Assembly: GCA_036506495.1 (NCBI GenBank)
Contig: DASXRQ010000139.1
Coordinates: 1-42,351 of the forward strand
Direction: 5' to 3'
Length of the DNA stretch: 42,351 nucleotides
Source: DASXRC01 sp036506495
GTDB taxonomy: Bacteria; Actinomycetota; Actinomycetes; Mycobacteriales; Micromonosporaceae
This document shows, piece after piece, positions 1 through 8,729 of the stretch. The stretch's first letter is position 1. Each line of letters starts with the position of its first letter. The position numbers and the translations under genes are program-made. Under the pieces are notes generated by a model, which was not told the DNA's origin, ran no database searches, and saw nothing but the letters and a program-made list of their open reading frames with translations.

Positions 1-993
1 GCAGTTCACGACCGAGATCGACGGCGTCGAGATCCACTTCATCCACGTCCGCTCCCCGCACGAAGACGCCATGCCGCTGATCATGACGCACGGCTGGCCC
101 GGCTCGGTCATCGAGCTGCTCGAGACCATCGGCCCGCTGACCGACCCGACCGCTCACGGCGGAGAGGCCGAGGACGCATTTCACGTCGTCGTGCCGTCCA
201 TGCCCGGCTACGGCTTCTCCAACGAGCCGACCGATCTCGGCTGGAACGTCGGCCGCGTCGCGCAGGCGTGGGCGGAGCTGATGCGCCGACTCGGCTATCC
301 GCTACGTCGCCCAGGGGCGGCGACGTGGGCGCCGCGGTCACCGACGTTATGGGCCGCCAGGCGCCCGAGGGACTCCTCGGCATCCACCTGAACGTGCTCG
401 TGAGGGTGCTCGGCGTGCCCCTGCGGACGGAGTCCGACGAGGAACGCGCCGCGCAGGCGCAGCTCGACACGTTCAACGCGAGCGGCGCCGGCTACTTCCT
501 GGAGATGGCCACGCGGCCGCAGACGATTGGGTACGCCCTGCTGGATTCACCCGTGGCCCTGGCGGCGTGGATGCTCGACCACGACACAGACGGCTACTAC
601 AAGATCGCCGGCGCTCTCCTCGACGGGAAGCCCACGGGCAATCGCACTCGGGACAACATCCTCGACAATGTCACGCTGTATTGGTTGACCGGCACCGGCG
701 TCTCGGCGGCGCGATCGTACTGGGAAGACTACTCGCCCCAGGCTCCGAACCTGAACGGACAGGGCCTAGCTGCTGCCGCTGCGTCTGGCCAGGCTCCTCC
801 GGAGGTCTCGGTTCCGGTCGGCTTCACGACGTTCCCCGGCGAGGTCTGGGCTGCCCCACGCAGCTGGGTCGAGCAGTCCTAACCCAGCCTCACCTACTTC
901 AACAAGGTCGACAGGGGCGGCCACTTCGCCGCCTGGGAAGAACCGCAACTCTTTTCAGAAGAAGTCCGCGCGGCGTTCCGGACACTGCGCTAG
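1..993 (+). pseudogene. Epoxide hydrolase (EHN-type alpha/beta hydrolase), broken and 5'-truncated by the window edge
   Basis: The reading starts before base 1. Bases 2-300 (frame 2) encode an epoxide hydrolase N-terminal part with the oxyanion-hole motif HGWPGS followed by a typical MPGYGFS segment. Around 300-320 the frame changes twice within about 20 bases: YVAQG reads in frame 3, then the nucleophile region GGD(V/W)GAAVTDV in frame 1. Frame 1 continues as good family sequence to a TAA at 880-882. After that stop the same frame still encodes the expected C-terminus, TYFNKVDRGGHFAAWEEP, with the catalytic His, and ends at TAG 991-993. The damage is therefore two single-base indels plus one nonsense codon where a Tyr is expected. 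The family hydrolyses epoxides in the cytosol. This copy should be inactive unless the lesions are sequencing errors. Identification of the family is secure; the exact indel positions are approximate. Confidence 0.85.
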
Positions 994-1045
994 ACCAGAT
1001 CGGAGTCGCCGGCCAGCCCATGGGGTTGTCGGTGCAAGAGCAATT

Positions 1046-1278
1046 TTAGGTTGTTCCGTTCAAAAATCTAAATATCGCAATGCCAATTAAGATTATCCCT
1101 AAAAGCAGCTCCATGAACTCGCCGCCTTCTACATCTCTTTTGCCAAAGTGATATCGAAAATTCTTATTCTGGAAATCATAGATAGCTTTACTGAAGCTCC
1201 TTCTTCCCACTATCAATGCTATTCCTAGAACGATAGCGATAGGACACCAATGAGGGCAATGAGAATGTCGACTAGCAT
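1046..1278 (-). pseudogene. Small AT-rich two-helix membrane protein gene, frameshifted
   Basis: Read on the minus strand, ATG at 1278 opens MLVDILIALIGVLSLS, a hydrophobic helix. This frame stops almost at once, but the next frame continues as VLGIALIVGRR, then a polar stretch (FQNKNFRYHFGKRDVEGG), a second helix (MELLLGIILIGIAIFRFL) and TAA at 1046-1048. The span is 233 bases, one short of 78 codons, so a single-base deletion near 1225-1240 explains it. Two membrane helices around a charged loop look like a real small protein, not chance. Base composition is far more AT-rich than the surroundings, with codons such as AAT, ATA and TTT, which suggests transfer from another genome. I do not recognise the family. 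It starts about 9 bases after the stop of the small ORF at 1288-1434, as in a coupled pair. Confidence 0.5.
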
Positions 1279-1287
1279 AGCTAAATA

Positions 1288-1434
1288 TTACCTGTTAGGT
1301 GGGCGTGCCGATTTGGGCGTCAGTGGAGCCAATGAGTCCGTCAACTCCGCATGCCTCTTGGCCTGACGCGCGCTCAGTAGCGCCGTGAGCACCGCACCTG
1401 CCACTGCGATGCACGCGGACGCGAGCGCAATCAC
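1288..1434 (-). CDS. Possible 48-residue single-pass membrane protein
   Basis: On the minus strand an open frame preceded by an in-frame stop near 1468 encodes one hydrophobic helix (VIALASACIAVAGAVLTALL), a basic stop-transfer segment (SARQAKRH) and a short polar tail ending at TAA 1288-1290. There is no ATG. The GTG at 1434 is the first plausible start and has a purine-rich GGGGCGGG just upstream. The helix followed by positive residues predicts a single-pass protein with its tail in the cytoplasm. Its stop lies 9 bases before the ATG of the frameshifted small membrane gene, which suggests the two were a bicistron. The family is unknown. It could be the remaining end of a longer gene. Confidence 0.3.
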   Translation of the reverse strand: MIALASACIAVAGAVLTALLSARQAKRHAELTDSLAPLTPKSARPPNR

Positions 1435-1636
1435 TGCCCGCCCCAGTGTCCATGATCCTATATTGGCTTAGCGCAACTTGATCCAAATAGACCATTCAGC
1501 ATGGCGATCTGCAAGATCGGGACCGACGCCAGCATGGCAGTGGTGCCTTATGCCCTGCGCACGCACGGGGCAGCAGGTCGCCTGCATGGCGTCAACAGTC
1601 CGACCCGCGTCCGCACTGATGTGTCGCCTGGGCACT

Positions 1637-2563
1637 TCACGCGTCCAAGCTGAGCTCGTGCCGAACGTCGAGCAGCATTGCGACATCCGGAACCAGACGC
1701 TCCGGCCGCTGCGGATCCGCCAGCATCTCGCTGGCCGTGAACTGCCCGATGCCGGCGACCACTAACCCGACCGCCACGGGCGACAGCGGGGTCAGGACCG
1801 CGCCGAGGACGATCTGGGAGAACGAGAAGAGCCGCCGCGCATTGACCCAGATCCGGCGCTTGTGCACTGCTCGTTCCACCTCGTCCGAGGCATGCTTCAA
1901 CTCCCGGACCGCGGTCTTCAGCGACTCCACATCTGTCACCCCATCACGGGTGAACCTTCGCAGCCGGTCGTGCAGTGCCACCCGCGCGTTCCGGTAGTCC
2001 GCTTCCCCCGTCACAACGTGGACGGCCTCACGAAGTAGGTCCAGCTCGGAGCGCGAGTCGTCGTCAGGCAGCAGAAGCTCCCGCCCAACCACGGCGGACA
2101 CAGTGGACGCGGGTAGCGGCACCGGCATCGCCTCGCGCCGGATGCCCAGGTCGCGAGTCAGCTCCTGCAGCGATGTATACGGAGACGTGGCGACCACCGG
2201 CAGGGCCATGGCCGGTACCACGTCGAACAGGCCCGCGGCCGTCATCGCCCCAGCCAGCGATTGTCGCAAATACTGCCCCGCCGACGATCGAGCCTGCTGA
2301 TAGTTGTACTTCCACACATCCCGACGCAGCTGGGTCCACTCCACCTGTTCGGCGACCGGCGCAAGTACCGACAGCAACTCTCGCTGCCGCGTTGGATCCC
2401 AGCCCTCAGCCTCCCAACGATCCCACTCGGTCCGATCACCTTGGGGTGGCACGGGCACGATCAGCCGGTCGTACATCACAACCTCGGGCAGGAACGCACC
2501 AGGCTTCAGGTGGTCGAAGACAGAGAAGGATGCCCAGATTTGAGCATGCTCCGAGGCAGGCAT
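1637..2563 (-). CDS. Conserved-looking hypothetical protein, 308 residues
   Basis: I do not recognise this protein. The N-terminus is rich in aromatic and acidic residues (WASFSVFDHLKPGAF, YDRLIVPVPP, EWDRWEAEGWDP). The middle is mostly helical, with a run of charged residues at about 215-250 (RRFTRDGVTDVESLKTAVREL, KHASDEVERAVHKRR) that could form a coiled coil. A single hydrophobic segment near 265-290 (LGAVLTPLSPVAVGLVVAG) could be a membrane helix or a buried hairpin. Codon use matches the high-GC genome. ATG 2563 is the first Met, but the frame stays open upstream with no other ATG nearby and no clear ribosome site, so the start is uncertain. It is isolated between pseudogenes. It is probably expressed and cytosolic or peripheral at the membrane. 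Confidence 0.6.
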   Translation of the reverse strand: MPASEHAQIWASFSVFDHLKPGAFLPEVVMYDRLIVPVPPQGDRTEWDRWEAEGWDPTRQRELLSVLAPVAEQVEWTQLRRDVWKYNYQQARSSAGQYLRQSLAGAMTAAGLFDVVPAMALPVVATSPYTSLQELTRDLGIRREAMPVPLPASTVSAVVGRELLLPDDDSRSELDLLREAVHVVTGEADYRNARVALHDRLRRFTRDGVTDVESLKTAVRELKHASDEVERAVHKRRIWVNARRLFSFSQIVLGAVLTPLSPVAVGLVVAGIGQFTASEMLADPQRPERLVPDVAMLLDVRHELSLDA

Positions 2564-3004
2564 GCGAAGTACCTCGATTCGGGAAGACCCAGCGACTCGA
2601 ATGCTGGCATACGAAGGACGAGCATCAAGCCCGAAATGCGAAATAGCGAACGACCCGGCGCTCGTGCCACAGGCGCTCGCTGGCTGAATTAGTGACAGCT
2701 AGGTGGCGACCATCGGGTGCCAGCCGTGCGCCTGGCGCGCCGAGCAGAGTGAACTCGGCGCGCAGAGGCTTGCTACGGCGAACCGGCGCCCACCGGAACG
2801 ATCCCGCGCGGCAAATGTGATGCTGGCTTGCCTCGGCGGGATCCCGGCGCCGCCCGTCATCACGACGATCAGTGGCAGAAGCGGATGTCGCCGCGCAAGA
2901 GAAGCAACTCGGGAGATGGTTCTTACCGAGCAAGTCGAAGTGAGCGAATCGAAGCCCTGTACGCAGACGTGACGTACGGGCCGCACCAACGTCGCTCGAA
3001 CGGT

Positions 3005-3277
3005 TCACCACACACTTTCGAGCAGGTCGTACTCCTGAGCACCGTAGAGCAGTGCCCAGACCGCCAAGGTGGCCGCAACGAGCGGCGACACGTCCACCGG
3101 CATCCCGCGCCGCTGCCAGGCCGTCGCACCACCGAGGGGGCGCTGCGCGCCATGCCGGACGGCCGCATCTAACTCGGGCTGCCCGGCGTGGCGCAGTCGT
3201 CCGGCGGCGAGCTCGTCGAGGAAGGTGCCGTGCGCGACGGCGATTCTGCCCAGACGGTTGATGGCGACGGTCGGCAT
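3005..3277 (-). pseudogene. Phage terminase large subunit, C-terminal remnant
   Basis: From Met at 3277 the frame reads about 90 residues whose end matches the C-terminal pattern of actinophage large terminases: GQPELDAAVRHGAQRPLG, then AWQRR, then DVSPLVAATLAVWALL and a final YDLLESVW. The terminase cuts and packages phage DNA with an N-terminal ATPase and a C-terminal RNase H-like nuclease. Only the last part of the nuclease region survives here, and no ATPase motifs are found upstream in any frame. It is thus a prophage relic. The HNH endonuclease at 9113, a common companion of terminases, may come from the same element. Identification is by pattern from memory. Confidence 0.5.
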
Positions 3278-3470
3278 ACCATCCGCCTCCTCCGCATCGT
3301 CCGGCGAGGCCACTGCCGCGGGGAGGCTTCCCCAGGGCTCGCCTAAGCGAGGTCCGCGTGACGTGCAGTATCGCGACCATCGTGCGGCCGGCGCAGCCCG
3401 GGGCCATCGGGGAGCCCACCCATCTACTGGGGGGCTCACCCTGTATGCCCGGCGGTGGCCCGGTCACCAC

Positions 3471-3557
3471 CGCCGGCGGCGTTGCGTCAGCGGGCAGCCG
3501 GCAGACCACTAGCTCGTCCGGCAGCCGGGAGATAGTGAGCTTCGGCGGCATCAGCAT
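3471..3557 (-). pseudogene. Fragment resembling the N-terminus of an ACT-domain protein
   Basis: The ATG at 3557 (minus) follows an AGGA about 9 bases upstream. It opens with a leader of the form LTISRLPDELVVCRLPADA, like the first strand and helix of small stand-alone ACT-domain proteins (usual length about 130 residues). Similarity ends after about 29 residues; the frame then runs on as low-complexity sequence towards the terminase remnant. Most likely a truncated gene joined to phage debris. Confidence 0.3.
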
Positions 3558-3762
3558 GTCGTCAATCCTGACGCGCTGCAGCGACAAGCGGCGATGCCTC
3601 GACCTTCCAGCGACCGAATCTCGACGTGGGCGCAATCCGCCGTCCGCAGAAGCACATCGGCTCTCACTCAGATTGAGCGTCAGCGCAACGAAGTCCCGCT
3701 GAGAGCCAGATGCGGGCTGCGCTGATCAGGGCCGGCGCAAGGTGACTTCCGTGAGGGGATGC

Positions 3763-4668
3763 TTACCCCTTGACGGCTCCCATCGTGAAGCCGGAAACGA
3801 ACCGGTCGAGGAAGAGCGTGAAAACGAGGGCGACCGGCGCAGCGACAAGGACGGTCGCAGCCTGCAACGACTGCCAGAAGAACACGTCGCCGCGTACTAG
3901 CTCGGTCGGGACGCCCGTACTCACGACCTTTTCCGAACTCGGCGAGATGAACGCGAGAGCATAAATGAACTCGCTGGCGGTCAGGGTGAAGGCGAAGACA
4001 ACCACGGCGATTATGCCAGGGAACGCCAGCGGTACCACGGTCCGGACGAAGGCGCCGAGCCGGCTGTAGCCGTCGACCATGGCCTGCTCCTCGATGTCCT
4101 TCGGGATTCCTTTGAGGAAGCCGACGAGTAGCCAGACCGACACCGGGATGGTGATGGTCGGATACACAAGTATCAGCGACCATGTCTTGTCCTGCAGCCC
4201 GAGCGCGACGACGATCCGCGACAGCGAGAGGAAGAGCAGCGTTGGCGGCACTAGGTAGACCATGAAGATCGCGATCGCCATCGGTGTCGACCACGGCCGG
4301 TTGAGGCGGGCGAGCGAGTACGCGGCGGGCAAGCCGAGCAGAAGCGTGATGGCAACGACGAACAGCCCAACCCACAGCGTGTTCCAGACGAAGGTGAGGA
4401 ACGGCGTGTCTCGCAGCAGGAAGAGCACGTGGTCGGAGACCGCGGGACGGTTGAAGATAAACGGGTTGTTCTCGGGGTTATAGAGGTCGCGGTTCTGTTT
4501 GAACGCCGTGATCAGGCTCCACAGGAACGGCGCAGCACACAAGAATGCGGCGAAGATCGCGCCGGCGTAGACCCCGAGCCGCGCCAGCACGTGACGGCGC
4601 GTATAACGGGCGCGCAACCGCGCCGCTTCGGCGTCGGTGCGTACTGCAGGCTCGGTGATCGCCGTCAT
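3763..4668 (-). CDS. Carbohydrate ABC transporter permease, MalG/UgpE type
   Basis: This is one of the two inner-membrane channel subunits of a CUT1-type importer. The 301 residues are typical of the family. A cytoplasmic N-terminus of about 28 residues is followed by six predicted helices, the first around 30-50 (LGVYAGAIFAAFLCAAPFLW). The EAA-like coupling motif, EEQAMVDGYSRLGAFVRTVV, about 195-215, contacts the ATPase. The C-terminal pair of helices ends in FVSGFTMGAVKG, as usual for MalG-like proteins. Its ATG overlaps the stop of the upstream permease (ATGA at 4665-4668), so the two subunits are translationally coupled. Substrate cannot be read from the sequence; sugars or polyols are usual for the family. 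Confidence 0.9.
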   Translation of the reverse strand: MTAITEPAVRTDAEAARLRARYTRRHVLARLGVYAGAIFAAFLCAAPFLWSLITAFKQNRDLYNPENNPFIFNRPAVSDHVLFLLRDTPFLTFVWNTLWVGLFVVAITLLLGLPAAYSLARLNRPWSTPMAIAIFMVYLVPPTLLFLSLSRIVVALGLQDKTWSLILVYPTITIPVSVWLLVGFLKGIPKDIEEQAMVDGYSRLGAFVRTVVPLAFPGIIAVVVFAFTLTASEFIYALAFISPSSEKVVSTGVPTELVRGDVFFWQSLQAATVLVAAPVALVFTLFLDRFVSGFTMGAVKG

Positions 4669-5603
4669 TGCATCTCCATCCTGCGCACTGCCCGCAGTAT
4701 CGCGATAGCGGCGGCGAGCAGCAGCGGGAAGAGGAACAGGGCCATCGCGGCCCCCTGACCGACGTCACCGCCGTCGATGCCGCGGATGAACGCCCAGCTC
4801 GTCAAGACCTGTGTCGCGTTCGTTGGACCACCGCGAGTGAGGACGTACACGACCGTCATGTCGGTGAAAGTCAGGATGGCCCCGAAGAGCGCCGCCACCG
4901 CGATGATCGGCATTGTCAGCGGGATCGTCACCTCGAACATCCGACGCCAAAAACCTGCGCCGTCCACCCGCGCGGCTTCCTCGATGTCTCGTGGGATCGC
5001 GACCAGACCGGCCATGACAATGACGGCTGCGAGTGGGGTCAGCCTCCACACGTGGACGGCGATCACAGAGGCCATGGCGAGGTGCGGCCGGCCCAACCAG
5101 TAGACATTGCCGTGGAGCAGGCCGAGGGAGCGGAGCACCCAGTCGATCGGCGAGTAGATGGAGTCCAGCATCCACAGCCAGGCGATGGCCGAGAGCGCGA
5201 CGGGCGTCGTCCATGGCAGCAGGACGAGGAAGCGCACGATCCACTTCCCTCTTATGTCCGCGACCAGGATGTTTGCGAGGATCTTGCCGAGGACGACGAT
5301 GAGCAGCATCGAGATGACGGTGAAGACGAAGGTGTTACGCAGCGATGTCCAGAAGACCGGGTCATCAAACGCACTGCGGAAGTTACGGAACCCCACCCAG
5401 TCGTAGGACGGGTCCCCGGCCGTTACGTCCGAGAACGCGAACCCGATGGCGAGGAAGAACGGGACCGCCACCAGCGCCACGATGTAGACGACAGAAGGCA
5501 GCAGGAAGAGCCAGGCCAGCACTCCGTCACGGTCGGACAGCCGCCGCCGGGCCGTGCGACCGGATGCGGCGAGGCGCGTCGTACTCGCGTCGACCGCCAT
5601 CAT
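4665..5603 (-). CDS. Carbohydrate ABC transporter permease, MalF/UgpA type
   Basis: The partner permease has 312 residues. A basic cytoplasmic N-terminus of about 28 residues precedes the first helix (LAWLFLLPSVVYIVALVAVPF). The periplasmic-loop signature YDWVGFRNFRSAFDDPVFW, typical of UgpA/MalF proteins, follows. The EAA loop reads IEEAARVDGAGFWRRMFEVTIP. Six helices are predicted. The region FTDMTVVYVLTRGGPTNAT is the usual segment before the last two helices. The start overlaps the ATPase stop as ATGA (5600-5603), and its own stop overlaps the next permease start, so ATPase, MalF-like and MalG-like subunits form one coupled unit. An alternative Met lies one codon downstream. Confidence 0.9.
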   Translation of the reverse strand: MMAVDASTTRLAASGRTARRRLSDRDGVLAWLFLLPSVVYIVALVAVPFFLAIGFAFSDVTAGDPSYDWVGFRNFRSAFDDPVFWTSLRNTFVFTVISMLLIVVLGKILANILVADIRGKWIVRFLVLLPWTTPVALSAIAWLWMLDSIYSPIDWVLRSLGLLHGNVYWLGRPHLAMASVIAVHVWRLTPLAAVIVMAGLVAIPRDIEEAARVDGAGFWRRMFEVTIPLTMPIIAVAALFGAILTFTDMTVVYVLTRGGPTNATQVLTSWAFIRGIDGGDVGQGAAMALFLFPLLLAAAIAILRAVRRMEMQ

Positions 5604-6730
5604 GGGCCTCCCGAACCGTCCGAGCCGGCTAGGGGAACAGGGTCGGTGCGTAGGCCGGTATCCGCGTCGAAGAACCGCAGCCGGTCGGAGGGGACGGCGA
5701 ACTCGTGCGTCTCTCCGCCCGAGATCGGCGTTGAGACCGTGGAAGGCAGCCGCGCAATGACGCGGGTCTCCGCCCCGAGCCCGCTGACCATCCCGTAGAC
5801 GTGCCGGTCGCCGGAGAGATATTCCACCCGGTCCACCTTGAGCGGCATTGTCACGGGCTCGTCCACGGGTCGGCCGTCCATACCGCGCCGGCGACCGGTC
5901 CCGCCGGTGCGGTCAGCGTGGTCTCCCCGGCGGGTAACCGCCTCAACAGGTAGAAGATGCTCCGGACGGAAACCGACCAGCCTGCTGCCCCGGGTGACCA
6001 GATTCATCGGCGGCGATCCGATGAAGGTCGCGACGAAGGTGTCCGCCGGGTCGTCGTACACCTCTTCCGGCGGCCCGACCTGGCGTATCCGCCCGGAGTC
6101 CAGGACTGCGATCCGGTCGCCTAGCCCCATCGCCTCCGCCTGGTCATGGGTGACGTAGACAGTCGTGGTCCCGACGCGCTGCTGGAAGCGCTTGAGCTCG
6201 TCGCGCGCAGAGGCGCGCAGCTTGGCGTCGAGGTTCGACAGCGGCTCGTCGAGGAGGAAGACCTGCGGCTCGCGGACGAGAGCGCGGGCGAGCGCCACCC
6301 GCTGGCGCTCGCCACCGGAGAGTTGGCGCGGCTTGCGCTTGAGCAGGTGTTGGATGCCGAGGAGTTCGGCCGCCCACTGCGCTTTGTGTTCCCGCTCCGG
6401 CTTCGCCATCCGCTCCGCCCGCAGCGGGAACATGATGTTCGACAGCACTGTCTTGTGGGGGTAGAGCGCGTAGCTCTGGAACACCATGGCGATCTTCCGC
6501 GCTCGCGGGGGTAGGCCAGTCACCACGTGCCCGCCGATGAGGACGTCCCCTTCAGTGGGATCCTCGAGCCCGGCGATTGTCCGCAGCAGGGTCGTCTTGC
6601 CGCAGCCTGATGGACCGAGCAGGACGAGGTACTCGCCCTCCCCGGTGGCGAGATCCACGTCGTCGATCGCCCGTACCCGCCCGCCGTCGAACTCCTTGAC
6701 GAGGCCCTTCACCTCGACGGCGTGCGCCAT
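5600..6730 (-). CDS. ABC transporter ATP-binding protein, MsiK/UgpC/MalK type
   Basis: This is the ATPase that drives the importer. Motifs are complete: Walker A GPSGCGKTT (about 39-47), Q-loop Gln85 (VFQSYALYPH), signature LSGGERQR (about 137-144), Walker B VFLLDEPLSNLDA (about 157-169) and H-loop His195 (VTHDQAEAM). The C-terminal part from about 230 is an OB-type (MalK regulatory) domain of about 140 residues with the usual VGFRPEHL motif. The total of 376 residues is normal. ATG 6730 is preferred over the GTG one codon earlier; AGGTGAGAG lies just upstream. Having a dedicated ATPase inside the operon is notable, because many actinomycete sugar importers share one remote MsiK. Confidence 0.9.
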   Translation of the reverse strand: MAHAVEVKGLVKEFDGGRVRAIDDVDLATGEGEYLVLLGPSGCGKTTLLRTIAGLEDPTEGDVLIGGHVVTGLPPRARKIAMVFQSYALYPHKTVLSNIMFPLRAERMAKPEREHKAQWAAELLGIQHLLKRKPRQLSGGERQRVALARALVREPQVFLLDEPLSNLDAKLRASARDELKRFQQRVGTTTVYVTHDQAEAMGLGDRIAVLDSGRIRQVGPPEEVYDDPADTFVATFIGSPPMNLVTRGSRLVGFRPEHLLPVEAVTRRGDHADRTGGTGRRRGMDGRPVDEPVTMPLKVDRVEYLSGDRHVYGMVSGLGAETRVIARLPSTVSTPISGGETHEFAVPSDRLRFFDADTGLRTDPVPLAGSDGSGGP

Positions 6731-6816
6731 CACGCTCTCACCTGCTCCCGTTTCCTCCTGCAGTCACCGGCCGCTGCCCCGGGCGCAGATCGGATGCCGC
6801 GGAACTCCAACGCCGC

Positions 6817-8235
6817 TCAGCCGCCACCCACGAGCCCGCGGGCCCGCCACTTCTTGAAGATCGCATTGCACTCGCGCTCGGCGGTAGCGACCGCCTGGTC
6901 GGGCGTCTCCTTGCCACGGGCCGCCCGGGCGAACATGTTGGAGATCACGAACGTGTTGAAGATCTCCCCGGCCGCGGTGTTCGCCGGCCCCGGATGACCG
7001 ATGTTCGTGCTCCAGTCGGTCGCACCGGAGAGGAAGGCGAGCTTGTCCGCCGGCTTCGCCCCGAAGGGATCGTTCTTGAGCCAGCCGTCGAGCTGCGGAA
7101 CGAGCTTGCTCCAGGCGGGGAAGTCGTACAGCTTCGAGTTGTACGTCACGGCTGCATGGTTCGCGGTGTAGTGGAGCAGAAACTCCTTGGCAGCGTCCGG
7201 GTTCGCCGCGTACTTCGGGGCGATCCAGTTGTACATAACGTGCTGGGCTGCCATGGCCGTCTTGTGACCTTGCAATGCGGGCACGAAGTAGATGTCGTCG
7301 GCGACATCGGGGTTCTGGTCTTGGGCCGTTCGCCAGGCCGAGATCGAGTTGAGGATGTACGAGAGCTTGCCGGCGATCAGTCCCTGGTTGTTGGACGCCG
7401 GGTTCCACGAGAAGACCTCGTCGGTCATCGCCTGCTTGTAAAGGCTGGTCATCAGCTCGACTGCAGCGATGGTCTCCGGCGAGTTGATGGTCACTTGCTC
7501 GTTCTCGTCCTGGACCGAGGCCCCAAACGACCACATGAGGGCGCTGCCGGCCATGTTGGAGTCGATCTCCTGGGACAGGCCGATGCCCATCTGGATGCCC
7601 TTGCTCTTCTTGATCTCGGCGCCGCCCTTGACGAGGTCATCCCAGCTCTTCGGCCCGTCCTGCATGCCGACGGTCTGCCAGAGCGAGCGACGGTAGTCGC
7701 CAGGATCGGGCACCCAGCCCGGCGCGTAGGCGTAGAACTTGCCGGTCGTTGGGTTGAAGCTCGACTTGCGGCACAGCTCGAGCTGGTCGCCCCAGCGTTT
7801 GGTGGCCTCCTCCGTCACGTCGTTGAGAGGAAGGACGCTCGGCTCGAACTGGGAGAGCGTCGCGATGTACTGGATCAGGTCGTGTCCCTGACCGGCCTGG
7901 ATCTCGGCAGCTATGCGAGCCGGGATCTCCGTATTGTTGATGTGATCGACCGTGACGTTGACCCCGGTCTTCTGACCCCAGTTCTTGGCGAACGGATCGA
8001 ACCACTTGTCCGCGGACGGAACGAAGTGGCTCCACATAAGGATCTTGAGGTTCCCCGAGAGCTTGCTCGCCGGTTCGCTGAAGACCTCCGACGGCCCCGT
8101 ACCCTTCGGGGCCTTGGTACCGGACTCTTCTTCACTGGAGCAGGCCGCAACGGCGGAGACGCCGAGAGCGGCCAGTCCCATAGTCCGGATGAAATAGCGC
8201 CTGCTGTGCGGTGTCCAAAGCCGCTCTTCGGTCAT
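6817..8235 (-). CDS. Extracellular solute-binding lipoprotein of the carbohydrate ABC importer
   Basis: This captures the substrate outside the cell and delivers it to the permease pair. The ATG at 8235 has a perfect AGGAGG about 9 bases upstream, which decides the start even though the frame is open further upstream. The N-terminus carries a twin-arginine-like SRRYFIR motif, a hydrophobic stretch and a lipobox VAAC with the lipidated Cys at 32, so it is probably Tat-exported and anchored as a lipoprotein. The remaining 440 residues have the fold pattern of SBP family 1 (LKILMWSHFVPSADKWFDPF, later GKLSYILNSISAW). It is the first gene of the operon and is separated from the ATPase by about 85 bases. 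No glycosidase or local regulator accompanies the operon, so the ligand stays unknown. Confidence 0.9.
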   Translation of the reverse strand: MTEERLWTPHSRRYFIRTMGLAALGVSAVAACSSEEESGTKAPKGTGPSEVFSEPASKLSGNLKILMWSHFVPSADKWFDPFAKNWGQKTGVNVTVDHINNTEIPARIAAEIQAGQGHDLIQYIATLSQFEPSVLPLNDVTEEATKRWGDQLELCRKSSFNPTTGKFYAYAPGWVPDPGDYRRSLWQTVGMQDGPKSWDDLVKGGAEIKKSKGIQMGIGLSQEIDSNMAGSALMWSFGASVQDENEQVTINSPETIAAVELMTSLYKQAMTDEVFSWNPASNNQGLIAGKLSYILNSISAWRTAQDQNPDVADDIYFVPALQGHKTAMAAQHVMYNWIAPKYAANPDAAKEFLLHYTANHAAVTYNSKLYDFPAWSKLVPQLDGWLKNDPFGAKPADKLAFLSGATDWSTNIGHPGPANTAAGEIFNTFVISNMFARAARGKETPDQAVATAERECNAIFKKWRARGLVGGG

Positions 8236-8395
8236 CTGGCCGCCTCCTGGTCCATCCAGAAGCAGCCCCCCTTGTTGACTAACAGGGAGCCATACCCACT
8301 GACCGAAGAAGTAGTACCGCGAGTGGTACCCGGCGAACCGGCGGATGTCCTCGTACACCGCCCGACGTTCCTCGACCGCCGCGGCACGGTCACCA

Positions 8396-8729
8396 GATCG
8401 TCGACGACGACCAGGCCGCGCTCAGCAAGCGCGAACCGCTCCACCGGCGGCCGGCCGCCGCAGGACTGGTGCGGCCGCCCGGTGTTGTATTCGACCAGCC
8501 ACGTATCCATCCCCGCCTGCGCTTCCTCGATGGTTGCGTGCCTACGGTCGGGCTCGGTGAGGAACTCGGGGCGGATTGTCTTGTGCAGTCGCTCGATCTT
8601 CCCGGTCCTCGCTGGTGAGTACGGCGCGGTCAGCAGGTGCTTGATCCCGTTGTCGTTGCACATCTGGTCGAACATCACTGGTCCTGGGCCGAGCCCGAAG
8701 CGGGCCGTGAAGACCTTGCCGTTGAGTTC
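8396..8729 (-). pseudogene. IS481-like transposase fragment (DDE integrase core, C-terminal part)
   Basis: The minus strand encodes NGKVFTARFGLGPGPV, then MFDQMCNDNGIKHLLTAPYS, GKIERLHKT, and YNTGRPHQSCGGRPPVERF. This is the second half of an rve-type core, and the Glu in GKIERLHK is the last acid of the DDE triad. The N-terminal helix-turn-helix half and the first catalytic Asp are missing. Similarity starts abruptly near 8729 and ends near 8396, after which the frame runs on as unrelated sequence. No terminal inverted repeats or target duplications were found. The remnant lies directly upstream of the ABC importer operon, so it borders or includes that operon's promoter region. Confidence 0.7.

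Larger units (their letters stand above)
2564..3762. other. 1.2 kb without an intact gene; contains two gene fragments
   Basis: No reading frame here looks like a complete protein. The long open frame on the minus strand across 2625-3635 is compositionally odd, and most of it is an artefact of high GC. Within it two short stretches do resemble known families: an ACT-domain-like N-terminus (3471-3557) and a terminase C-terminus (3005-3277, another frame). Bases 2564-3004 hold nothing I can support. Confidence 0.5.

Noticed and set aside
2625..3635. 336-codon minus-strand open frame as one protein
   Set aside because: Only the first 29 residues after the internal Met 3557 resemble a family; the rest is Arg/Gly-rich noise overlapping the terminase remnant in another frame.
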